From the NCBI GenBank assembly GCA_002477505.1, contig DLQB01000107.1:5490-13528 (forward strand): a DNA stretch of 8,039 bases. The letters run 5' to 3'. The notes below the pieces were generated by a model, which worked only from the letters and a program-made list of their open reading frames with translations, searched no databases and was not told the origin of the DNA. This stretch comes from Flavobacteriales bacterium UBA7443. Its GTDB lineage: Bacteria > Bacteroidota > Bacteroidia > Flavobacteriales_D > Sanyastnellaceae. Below are positions 1-6,922 of this stretch, one piece after another (the first letter of the stretch is position 1; every line of letters starts with the position of its first letter). A program made the position numbers and the translations under genes.

Positions 1-1684
1 GTTCGTAATGGCGGGCGCCAAGATCGGAAAGCTTGCCAAAAATTCGGAGGGTGTTGGAGGGTTCGTGTGCCACCCGATTCAACGCGTCCTTGGCCCCGAA
101 TCGATCCAAGGATCGGACCATCGCATCCAACTTTTTAGAAGTAGCAGGAAGCCGTTCGAATGCATTGACGTCCCCATTGCTCCAGCGGTTGATTTGGGAG
201 AAGATGACATCAGAACTTACCACGGAACCTACCCCGTATTCTGTTTTTAGAAAAGAGGTGATTCTCGCCATGTCTTGCTGGACCCTCAAATCGTAGATCG
301 AAGCACTCTCATCCACCTGGATGGCGAGTTCAAAAGGGCGCACTCCCGCAAATTCACGTTCGAAAAAATTAAATTCTTGGCGAAAGGGATCGTCGTCCGC
401 TAAGTCTTCTAGCAATACGTTATTCACTTCGATTTGGGCGGCGCCAATCGCTCCCAAGGCGCAAACGATCAAGGCGCCCCAGCGAATCCATTGGCCTCGT
501 TTTAAAGCGTATCCCATTGCTCGATGCAGCGTTCGGTTCCAGAAAGTCCCTGAACCTACATGGGTGATTTTTGGCGCTGGAAACAAAACCATTACCGCTG
601 GGAGTAGACTAAAGGCCAATACATAAGCGACACCGACACCAGTAGCCGCGTACAAGCCGAAATCCTGAATGGGAGCGACCGATGAGGTCATTAACGTGAG
701 AAATCCGACGGCGGTGGTGAGGGTGGTTAAGAAGGTGGCCAGACCGACCTCTTTGAAGGCCGTTGCAATGGCCATGGATTGGGTTGAATTTCCGCGTAAT
801 TCCTCATAATACCGGGAGAGAATGTGAACCACATCGCTTATTCCGACCACAAAAATGATGGTTGGGAGCACGATGGTCATCACATCGATGGATTTCCCCG
901 TGAGTTCCATGATTCCGAGTGTCCAGAGCCCACTGAGCAATACCACGAGCAAGGGAATTACGACGCCCCAAGCGCTGTGAAAGGCCAACCACAAGAAAAG
1001 CACGATAATGGCCATGCCAACCGAAACAAACAATACCACCTCGCTCTGCATGACATCGACGTAGTATTTCTGGGCAACAGCTCGACCCGCAATGTGACTC
1101 GGGTGTTTCCAGGTTTTGGCCAAATTTAAGATGGCGTTTGCCAGCTCATCACACCCCTCTTTCGATAGTTTCTGCTGATGTGCCACTTGAATGGTCAGGG
1201 CAGTCGCGTTCTGGGAGACCAAGGTTCCAACGTAATGGCTACGCTGGGCAATGCGAATGGAATCAGCGATCAGGTTGTTTGCAACGATAGAGTCCGGTGA
1301 TTGCCAGCGAAGCAAGGGGCGCTGCACCAGCGATAATCCCATCCGAATGGGCTCCCGGAGTTGCGTTGGAGAGATCACTGATGTCACATGTGGCAATTCG
1401 AGCAATTCGTTGGTGTATCGATCTACGTCAGCCAGGAAATCAGCATCGTAAATGCTCTGTGGGCTTTCGATGCCAACGATTAGAAAGTCGTTGTCGGATT
1501 CGAATCGCTCGCGGAAATCCAGGTAAAATGATGTGTGTGGATCGTCTTGAGGAAAAAAGCTTTCAAAATCGTAATTGAATCCAATTTGACTTACTCGCCA
1601 TGCCATGATAATGGAAACCAGTGATATACAAATTAAGACCCATCGTGCCTTCTGCTTCCACGGCGCTGTATTCAAAGTTTCCAT
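1..1684 (-). CDS. RND superfamily / MMPL-family exporter, C-terminus cut off by the window start
   Basis: The reverse strand reads open for 561 codons from an ATG at 1684 to the window edge, with no stop. An in-frame TGA (1688-1690) lies just upstream, so this is the first possible ATG. The protein starts METLNTAPWKQKARWVLI. TM1 is at about residues 13-31, followed by a large soluble porter domain to about 212, five hydrophobic segments (about 216-235, 240-260, 268-290, 313-333, 342-365), a basic cytoplasmic linker, TM7 at about 405-422, and the start of a second soluble domain. This is half of the duplicated RND layout; the family usually has about 750-850 residues, so roughly 200-250 are missing. 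TM4 carries VVGISDVVHIL with Asp284 and His287, the position where RND pumps keep their proton-relay acidic residue. The fold implies a proton-driven inner-membrane exporter of lipids or hydrophobic molecules (COG1033-like). The substrate cannot be read from sequence. No membrane-fusion partner is visible on this side. Confidence 0.9.
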   Translation of the reverse strand, partial: METLNTAPWKQKARWVLICISLVSIIMAWRVSQIGFNYDFESFFPQDDPHTSFYLDFRERFESDNDFLIVGIESPQSIYDADFLADVDRYTNELLELPHVTSVISPTQLREPIRMGLSLVQRPLLRWQSPDSIVANNLIADSIRIAQRSHYVGTLVSQNATALTIQVAHQQKLSKEGCDELANAILNLAKTWKHPSHIAGRAVAQKYYVDVMQSEVVLFVSVGMAIIVLFLWLAFHSAWGVVIPLLVVLLSGLWTLGIMELTGKSIDVMTIVLPTIIFVVGISDVVHILSRYYEELRGNSTQSMAIATAFKEVGLATFLTTLTTAVGFLTLMTSSVAPIQDFGLYAATGVGVAYVLAFSLLPAVMVLFPAPKITHVGSGTFWNRTLHRAMGYALKRGQWIRWGALIVCALGAIGAAQIEVNNVLLEDLADDDPFRQEFNFFEREFAGVRPFELAIQVDESASIYDLRVQQDMARITSFLKTEYGVGSVVSSDVIFSQINRWSNGDVNAFERLPATSKKLDAMVRSLDRFGAKDALNRVAHEPSNTLRIFGKLSDLGARHYE

Positions 1685-1724
1685 GCTTCATTGTAACAAC
1701 CAAGTGCCAACTCGGTTCAATGAA

Positions 1725-1758
1725 AAGGCCCCTGAATGATCGAACATTCAGGGGCCTT
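1725..1758 (-). terminator. Rho-independent terminator of dnaK
   Basis: A perfect inverted repeat has arms 1725-1738 and 1745-1758, 14 bp each, around a 6-base loop. It begins 33 bases past the dnaK stop in the direction of dnaK transcription. Read on the minus strand, the GC-rich stem ends in GGGGCCTT and continues TTCA, giving a short run of four T. It is the last element before the exporter gene, whose start is about 40 bases further on, so it should insulate that gene from dnaK transcription. The T-tract is short, which may leave some read-through. Confidence 0.85.
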
Positions 1759-1791
1759 CTGGGGCGCCGAAGCGCTTCATCAGATTCGGAC

Positions 1792-3684
1792 TTATTTCAC
1801 TTCTTCGAAATCGACATCTGTGACTTCGGAGTCATTGGCATCAGCCTGCGCACCTTCTGCCGTTGCTTCAGGTGCTCCGCCTTGATCTGCATACATTTCC
1901 TGACTTGCCGCCTGGAATGCTGCATTGAGTTTTTCCATTCCTGCTTTGCAGCCATCGATGTCTTGCTCGGCGTGTGCTTTTTTGAGGGATTCCAGGGCTT
2001 CGTCAATTGGGCCTCGGTTTCCTTCGGAGATTTTGTCTCCAAATTCCGTAAGCTGTTTCTCGGTCTGGAATACAAGCGCATCAGCTTGGTTCAAGGTTTC
2101 GATGCGTTCCTTGGCTTGTTGGTCTGCCTCGGCGTTGGCTTCCGCTTCCTGCTTCATGCGCGTCACTTCCTCATCGCTCAATCCGCTGGATGCTTCGATT
2201 CGAATGTTCTGCTCTTTTCCAGTTGCTTTGTCCTTTGCGCTGACCTGGATTATGCCATTGGCGTCGATGTCAAAGGTGACTTCGATTTGCGGCACACCGC
2301 GCGGTGATGGCGGAATGTCGGCCAATTGGAAACGTCCAATGGTTCGGTTGTCAGTGGCCATCGAACGCTCGCCCTGCAGCACGTGAATTTCAACACTAGG
2401 CTGGTTATCTGACGCCGTGCTAAAGGTTTCCGACTTTTTGGTAGGAATGGTTGTGTTCGCGTCAATCAATTTGGTCATCACACCGCCCATGGTCTCAATT
2501 CCAAGAGAGAGAGGCGTGACATCCAAGAGCAACACATCCTTCACATCGCCTGAGAGCACACCGCCTTGTATCGCTGCTCCAATGGCAACGACTTCGTCCG
2601 GATTGACCCCTTTTGAAGGCTCCTTGCCGAAGTAGCTTTTCACAGCGTCCTGCACGGCTGGAATACGGGTTGATCCGCCAACGAGGATGACTTCATCGAT
2701 GTCCGACTTTTCCAAGCCTGCGGCTTTCAACGCTGCTGCGCAAGGCTCAATGGTACGCTTGACCAAAGCATCTACGATTTGCTCAAACTTGGCGCGCGAG
2801 AGGGAACGTACGAGGTGCTTTGGCACGCCGTCAACGGGCATGATGTAAGGCAAATTGATTTCAGAGCTGGTAGTGCTCGACAATTCGATCTTCGCTTTTT
2901 CCGCAGCATCTTTCAAACGTTGCAACGCCATGGGATCTTTGGAGAGATCCAAACCACCGTTCTCATCTTTGAATTCTTTCACCAACCACTCGATGATGGC
3001 TTGGTCAAAATCATCCCCTCCAAGGTGGGTGTCTCCGTCCGTTGAAAGCACTTCGAATACTCCGTCACCCAATTCTAAAATGGAGACGTCGTGCGTACCA
3101 CCTCCGAGGTCAAATACAACGATTTTTTGGTCAATGGACTTTTTGTCCATGCCATATGCCAATGCTGCAGCGGTTGGCTCGTTGATGATTCGCTTCACTT
3201 CGAGTCCTGCAATTTCACCGGCTTCCTTCGTGGCCTGACGCTGGGCGTCGTTGAAGTAGGCAGGAACTGTGATGACCGCTCCGGTAACCTCTGCACCCAG
3301 GTAATCTTCGGCCGTTTTCTTCATTTTTTGAAGGGTCATGGCGCTGATTTCTTGTGGGGTATACATCCGGTCGTCGATTTTCACACGTGGCGTGTTGTTG
3401 TCTCCTTTGACCACCTTATAAGGCACTCGAGAAGCTTCTTTTTTTACCTCGTCGAATGAACTTCCCATAAACCGCTTGATGCTGTAAATGGTTTTTGTTG
3501 GATTGGTGATGGCCTGACGCTTCGCCGGCTCTCCCACTTTTCGCTCGCCTCCTTCTATGAAGGCAATGATCGAAGGAGTGGTGCGTTTTCCCTCCGCATT
3601 CGTAACGACGACAGGCTCGTTGCCTTCCATGACGGAAACACAGCTATTGGTGGTTCCCAAGTCTATTCCAATGATTTTACTCAT
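1792..3684 (-). CDS. dnaK: Molecular chaperone DnaK (Hsp70)
   Basis: This is a 630-residue cytosolic Hsp70 that binds and releases unfolded peptides in an ATP cycle driven by DnaJ and GrpE. I chose the ATG at 3684 (MSKIIGIDLGTTNS) because Hsp70 proteins begin at this point; an in-frame ATG at 3702 would add only MNQSNI. Visible parts are the phosphate-1 motif IGIDLGTTNS (5-14), the phosphate-2 motif DLGGGTHDVSIL with Thr197 at the site matching E. coli Thr199, the hydrophobic interdomain linker DVLLLD (383-388), the beta substrate-binding domain to about residue 500, a helical lid, and an acidic Gly/Ala-rich tail ending DVDFEEVK. Length is normal and no frameshift is seen. Position 198 is His where E. 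coli has Phe. No grpE or dnaJ is adjacent. The gene is followed by a strong terminator and has a 158-base upstream region of its own, so it is probably transcribed alone. No CIRCE operator (TTAGCACTC-N9-GAGTGCTAA) is present upstream. Confidence 0.98.
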   Translation of the reverse strand: MSKIIGIDLGTTNSCVSVMEGNEPVVVTNAEGKRTTPSIIAFIEGGERKVGEPAKRQAITNPTKTIYSIKRFMGSSFDEVKKEASRVPYKVVKGDNNTPRVKIDDRMYTPQEISAMTLQKMKKTAEDYLGAEVTGAVITVPAYFNDAQRQATKEAGEIAGLEVKRIINEPTAAALAYGMDKKSIDQKIVVFDLGGGTHDVSILELGDGVFEVLSTDGDTHLGGDDFDQAIIEWLVKEFKDENGGLDLSKDPMALQRLKDAAEKAKIELSSTTSSEINLPYIMPVDGVPKHLVRSLSRAKFEQIVDALVKRTIEPCAAALKAAGLEKSDIDEVILVGGSTRIPAVQDAVKSYFGKEPSKGVNPDEVVAIGAAIQGGVLSGDVKDVLLLDVTPLSLGIETMGGVMTKLIDANTTIPTKKSETFSTASDNQPSVEIHVLQGERSMATDNRTIGRFQLADIPPSPRGVPQIEVTFDIDANGIIQVSAKDKATGKEQNIRIEASSGLSDEEVTRMKQEAEANAEADQQAKERIETLNQADALVFQTEKQLTEFGDKISEGNRGPIDEALESLKKAHAEQDIDGCKAGMEKLNAAFQAASQEMYADQGGAPEATAEGAQADANDSEVTDVDFEEVK

Positions 3685-3842
3685 GATGTTAGATTGATTC
3701 AATTGTTTGGTCTTCTCTTGTCAAGGAGTGTGCCGATTCGATTTTGATGAAAGTGGGCTGACAAGATTGGCAAACTCGGGGACTGCAACTGACAAAAAGG
3801 CGAATATTCAGTCTCCAGGGTCGTATTTATTCCGTCAAGGTG
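3685..3842 (-). promoter_or_regulatory. Upstream region of dnaK, promoter not pinpointed
   Basis: These 158 bases separate the stop of the binding-protein gene from dnaK and contain no plausible gene. They must carry any dnaK-specific promoter. I could not find a convincing TAnnTTTG box with a matching upstream TTTG element, nor a CIRCE operator. A short word recurs: CTTGTCAAG (3717-3725, an odd-length palindrome), CTGACAAG (3758-3765) and CTGACAAA (3789-3796), with GTCAAG again at 3834-3839. These could be regulator half-sites or chance. An 8-bp palindrome GAATATTC lies at 3802-3809. No strong terminator hairpin follows the upstream gene, so some dnaK message could come from read-through. 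Confidence 0.4.
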
Positions 3843-4571
3843 TCAGGCTGAGAGTGCCTTGGTAAATTCATTCAAATAGGGGGCAGCGTGCAGCATTCGG
3901 CTTCCATACCAGCTGAATGCCTCGCCATCCACGAGCTGGGCTTCTTTGCCGCGGGCGGCAAATTCGGGGATGTGTTTGGCTTGAAACGGAAATGGCTCGC
4001 TCGGAAGCAGCACATGGCCGCATTCCATATTGCTCCAGGCCTGCGCCGAAATTTCAGGGTAGCGGCTGTCTTTCAGATTTTTTGCTGCGTTATCAATGCC
4101 CCACCATTGCATGACCGCATGGATGAATGTGTCGGTACCTGCCAGCATCATGGGATCTTTCCAGACCACATAGCTTCCGGTGCATTTTGGTTTTCTTGGT
4201 TCCCCCCAAGCATATTGGATTTTGTCCGTTAGCCGACGTGCTGCCGACTTTTGGCGGGTGGCCGCAGCGATGTCATGGCAAGCCTCAATGGCACCGATCA
4301 CTGTTTTCACATCCGTTACAAGTACATCAGCAAAACGCCTGCACGCCTCAACAAGTGTTTTGTCATTCTCTTCCTTGCTGGCGATGATGAGGTCGGGTTT
4401 CAGGGATTCAATGCGATCGACATGAAATGTTTTGGTGCCGCCGATGATTGGAATGAATTCCTTGTTTTTGCCCGCGCGGACGCAAAATTTTGTTCGTCCT
4501 TGAATCTGATCCGACAGACCGATGTCAACCAGGTATTCGGTCCAACTGGGCACAAGGCTAATAATTCGCAT
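3843..4571 (-). CDS. Helical-backbone metal receptor (BtuF/FepB-like, TroA superfamily), lacking a signal peptide
   Basis: The 242-residue product resembles periplasmic binding proteins for cobalamin, haem or ferric siderophores (COG0614). It opens MRIISLVPSWTEYLVDIGL, matching the first beta-strand/helix of mature BtuF, and continues with IIGGTKTFHVDRIESLKPDL (the usual strand plus 'lKPDLIi' signature). A second lobe begins about residue 125, with LLPSEPFPF and LVDGEAFSWYGSR near the end. The start at 4571 is chosen because family homology begins there. An in-frame ATG at 4652 would add 27 mostly Arg/Cys residues that do not look like a signal peptide and would overlap the divergent gene. 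So no Sec signal or lipoprotein box is seen and the protein may be cytosolic. No ABC permease or ATPase is adjacent, so the ligand is unknown. A promoter-like TAAATTTG box sits 3 bases before the start codon. Confidence 0.85.
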   Translation of the reverse strand: MRIISLVPSWTEYLVDIGLSDQIQGRTKFCVRAGKNKEFIPIIGGTKTFHVDRIESLKPDLIIASKEENDKTLVEACRRFADVLVTDVKTVIGAIEACHDIAAATRQKSAARRLTDKIQYAWGEPRKPKCTGSYVVWKDPMMLAGTDTFIHAVMQWWGIDNAAKNLKDSRYPEISAQAWSNMECGHVLLPSEPFPFQAKHIPEFAARGKEAQLVDGEAFSWYGSRMLHAAPYLNEFTKALSA

Positions 4572-4574
4572 GGA

Positions 4575-4606
4575 CAAATTTACGCAGCGACACGTTGAGG
4601 CATAAA
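4575..4606 (-). promoter_or_regulatory. Putative Bacteroidota-type promoter for the metal-receptor gene
   Basis: On the minus strand TAAATTTG (4582 to 4575) matches the Bacteroidota -7 consensus TAnnTTTG exactly. TTTA (4606 to 4603) lies 20 bases upstream as a partial match to the TTTG -33 element. The box ends only 3 bases before the ATG at 4571, so the transcript would be leaderless or nearly so. This fits the absence of any Shine-Dalgarno sequence. It is assigned by motif alone. Confidence 0.45.
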
Positions 4607-4610
4607 TTCG
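4579..4610 (+). promoter_or_regulatory. Putative promoter for the patatin gene, overlapping the opposite-strand promoter
   Basis: TAAATTCG (4603-4610) differs from TAnnTTTG at one specified base, and TTTA (4579-4582) lies 20 bases upstream as a partial -33 element. The box ends 4 bases before the ATG at 4615, so the leader would be minimal. Each direction's -33 word overlaps the other direction's -7 box. Motif evidence only. Confidence 0.4.
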
Positions 4611-4614
4611 CAGT

Positions 4615-6897
4615 ATGCAGCGCCTCTCCCTTTTCCTATTGTGGGCAATCACTGCTTTCGTTGCGCTGAATCCTTGCTTGGGTCAAAATGACCGCCCAAC
4701 GGTTGGCTTGGTGTTGACGGGCGGAGGTGCGCGAGGTGCGGCACATGTTGGAGTGATTCAGGCCCTTGAAGAGTCACATATTCCCATTGACTTTGTGGTC
4801 GGAACAAGTGTTGGTGCCCTAGTGGGGGGATACTATGCATCGGGATGGACGCCACAGGCGATGAAGGCATTGCTCAGCACGCCGGAATTTCAATCACGGG
4901 TCTCAGGCAAGCCGCTGGATCCGTATGAGTTTTCGACTGATTTTGGATCGCCAGGTATCTTCAGTATTCATTTAGGGACTGCTCAAAGTGGTGTCAAAGG
5001 TCACCTCATTTCAAGTTTGCCGTTGGATTGGGCATTGATGCAGGAGTTGGCGCCCGCTTCGTCAGCAGCGGGAGCTAACTTTGATTCATTGATGGTGCCT
5101 TTTCGCTGCGTTGGAAGCGATGTGCTCGCGAAAACAGACACCGTATTCAGTCAAGGGTATTTGCCCGAATTAATCCGCGCTTCGATATCTTTTCCATTTT
5201 ACATGCGTCCTGTCTGGATGGAAGGGAGGCCTATCTATGATGGTGGACTCTACAATAACCGGCCGGTGGATGTGATGGTGGAAGAATTTGATCCCGATAT
5301 CATTTTGATTTCAGGAACGGAGTCCGCGATTTCGAATTTTGAGTCCGATGCGTTGATCACGCAGATAGAGGCGCTGGTGATGCAGCACAATGTGGTGGAT
5401 GCCCCTCACTTGGCCCGAACATTTGAAATTATTTCAGAGTTGGAATCGGGGACGCTTGATTTTGATAAAGTTGATCAGGCGTGTGCAGCGGGGTATTCGA
5501 GTGGTTTGGAATTTGTTGCATCAAATGGCGATAAACTGCCAGTGGAGGGAAGTATGGAGAGCATTTCTGCAAAGCGCAGTGCGTTCCTCTCGACCTTAAG
5601 CGCATTTGATGTTTCTGAAATCGAGGTGGCAGGTTTGGGTGAACATCAGCAGGTATATGCGGAAGGTCTTTTGCGCTTTGAGAAAAAGAAAGGAATAGCT
5701 GACGCGCTGAAAAAGCGGATGTTTTTTCTGGAGGCGAATGCCTTTATTGGGCGCGTCTTTCCGAGAGCGAAGCTGAATGATGACGCGTTCAAAGTTCAAA
5801 TAGATGTGGTTGAAGAACGCTCACTGAAATTCACGGTAGGTGGAGGAGCCTCGTCGCAGCCCTTGAGCATGGGGCATGCTGCCTTGCAATACACCCACTT
5901 TGGTCGGATTCCGAAGGTGGCCAAATTGAGCGGATCTTTAGGAACGCTTTATTCGGATTTGGGACTTGGTATTGCTTTTCATCATGCGGGCAAACTTCCT
6001 TGGGTCGTAGAGCCGCTCTTCAATATTCGACGCTGGAATTATACGCGAGACCTTGTCGGATTCTTGCAAGAAATCAGGCCTACCTTTTTCAATTCTTCTG
6101 AATTGGAATGGGGCAGTAGATTCACATTACCCTCGAGCACGCGAAGTGCGCTTCAACTATCTGTACTGGGTATTCAATCATTGGATCGAACGTATTCGAA
6201 TTGGCTATTTTCTTCGTCGGATCCCTTGAATGAGGACAGCTTCGTGGGCTCTGTGATTGGATTGAATTGGTTCCATGAAGGACGGAACCACCGTCAGTTC
6301 CCAACAGCGGGTTCTCGTTTTCAAATTGGGGGCCAATTTCACGGCGGGAATTACGCTTCGGCATTTACACCGGAAGATGCGTTGGATACCCGCGATTCAG
6401 TGAACAAAGATTTGAGGTTTTTCCGAGGATTGGCGCAGTTCGAAACGTACATGTCAATCACGGAAAGATTGGTTTTTGGAGTGAAGGCAGAGGGACGGAT
6501 ATCAAGCGAAACACTGCGAACCACTCACAGGGGTTCGTTGGCTCAGGCTGTTTCTTACTCGCCCATGCCTGGATCCAAGGCGGTCTTTTTGGAACATTTC
6601 CGAGGCTATAATTTCGGTGCTGTCGCCGCGGTTGTTGACTGGACGGTTTTGAATGGAATTCATTTGCGTTCTGAAATTCATCTTTTCAAAGCCACCAAAG
6701 GAATTGTCAGTGGCGATAAAGGACCCCGTCTGGATTCAGCTATTCCCTCGTTTTGGATGGGAGGCATACACGTTTGGAAAGAATTGCCAATTGGACCCAT
6801 TTCCGCTGGAATTGAATATTACAAAAGTGAGCGCTCTCCGTTGTTTTTCGAAGTGCTTCTCGGGTACCGATTGTTCCAAAGGAGTGCACGACGATAA
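4615..6897 (+). CDS. Patatin-like phospholipase with POTRA-like domain and outer-membrane beta-barrel (type Vd secretion architecture)
   Basis: The 760-residue product starts with a Sec signal peptide (residues 1 to about 23, hydrophobic LFLLWAITAFVAL). The start is fixed by an in-frame TAA four codons upstream. The patatin domain follows (about 28-230): oxyanion-hole GGGARG (36-41), the nucleophile elbow GTSVG with Ser65, and the catalytic-dyad Asp209 in YDGG. Both dyad residues are intact, so it should be an active serine esterase or phospholipase A. A linker leads to a POTRA-like module (about 334-403, from IEVAGL to QIDVVEERS), then a surface-antigen/Omp85-like barrel (about 404-754) of alternating strands, the last ending in LLGYRLF. 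This order and length match PlpD of Pseudomonas and FplA of Fusobacterium, type Vd autotransporters. I infer an outer-membrane location with the lipase exported or surface-held; cleavage cannot be judged. The chain ends with six residues, QRSARR, beyond the final Phe. The next gene is 25 bases downstream on the same strand, with no terminator between. Confidence 0.92.
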   Translation: MQRLSLFLLWAITAFVALNPCLGQNDRPTVGLVLTGGGARGAAHVGVIQALEESHIPIDFVVGTSVGALVGGYYASGWTPQAMKALLSTPEFQSRVSGKPLDPYEFSTDFGSPGIFSIHLGTAQSGVKGHLISSLPLDWALMQELAPASSAAGANFDSLMVPFRCVGSDVLAKTDTVFSQGYLPELIRASISFPFYMRPVWMEGRPIYDGGLYNNRPVDVMVEEFDPDIILISGTESAISNFESDALITQIEALVMQHNVVDAPHLARTFEIISELESGTLDFDKVDQACAAGYSSGLEFVASNGDKLPVEGSMESISAKRSAFLSTLSAFDVSEIEVAGLGEHQQVYAEGLLRFEKKKGIADALKKRMFFLEANAFIGRVFPRAKLNDDAFKVQIDVVEERSLKFTVGGGASSQPLSMGHAALQYTHFGRIPKVAKLSGSLGTLYSDLGLGIAFHHAGKLPWVVEPLFNIRRWNYTRDLVGFLQEIRPTFFNSSELEWGSRFTLPSSTRSALQLSVLGIQSLDRTYSNWLFSSSDPLNEDSFVGSVIGLNWFHEGRNHRQFPTAGSRFQIGGQFHGGNYASAFTPEDALDTRDSVNKDLRFFRGLAQFETYMSITERLVFGVKAEGRISSETLRTTHRGSLAQAVSYSPMPGSKAVFLEHFRGYNFGAVAAVVDWTVLNGIHLRSEIHLFKATKGIVSGDKGPRLDSAIPSFWMGGIHVWKELPIGPISAGIEYYKSERSPLFFEVLLGYRLFQRSARR

Positions 6898-6910
6898 GGT
6901 GGGATTGTCG

Positions 6911-6918
6911 TAATTTCG
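6911..6918 (+). promoter_or_regulatory. Start-proximal TAATTTCG box before the oxidoreductase gene
   Basis: TAATTTCG followed by CAGC and the ATG at 6923 matches the patatin gene's upstream sequence (TAAATTCG-CAGT-ATG) at 13 of 15 positions. It is a near match to the TAnnTTTG box. No TTTG-like -33 element is found 17-20 bases upstream, so it could be a weak internal promoter or only a favoured start context. Its first three bases are also an in-frame TAA, which limits the oxidoreductase start to 6923. Confidence 0.3.
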
Positions 6919-6922
6919 CAGC

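Noticed and set aside
321..1129. Plus-strand open frames of about 100 codons across the exporter gene.
   Set aside because: The minus strand carries a continuous 561-codon frame with clear membrane segments and RND motifs. The plus-strand products have no recognisable features.
1621..2307. A 228-codon open frame on the plus strand opposite the 3' end of dnaK.
   Set aside because: Long antisense frames opposite dnaK are a known artefact of its codon bias. The translation is Cys/Phe-rich with no recognisable domain, and it also crosses the terminator hairpin.
1925..2386. A 153-codon plus-strand open frame inside dnaK.
   Set aside because: It lies wholly antisense to a complete conserved gene and encodes a low-complexity Ser-rich product with no start signal.
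3802..3809. The 8-bp palindrome GAATATTC as a possible terminator or operator.
   Set aside because: It has no loop to form a hairpin, and a short AT-rich palindrome is expected by chance; it is mentioned only as part of the dnaK upstream region.
4572..4652. A 27-residue N-terminal extension of the metal-receptor protein from an ATG at 4652.
   Set aside because: The extension is Arg/Cys-rich, is not a signal peptide, overlaps the start of the divergent patatin gene, and precedes the point where family similarity begins.
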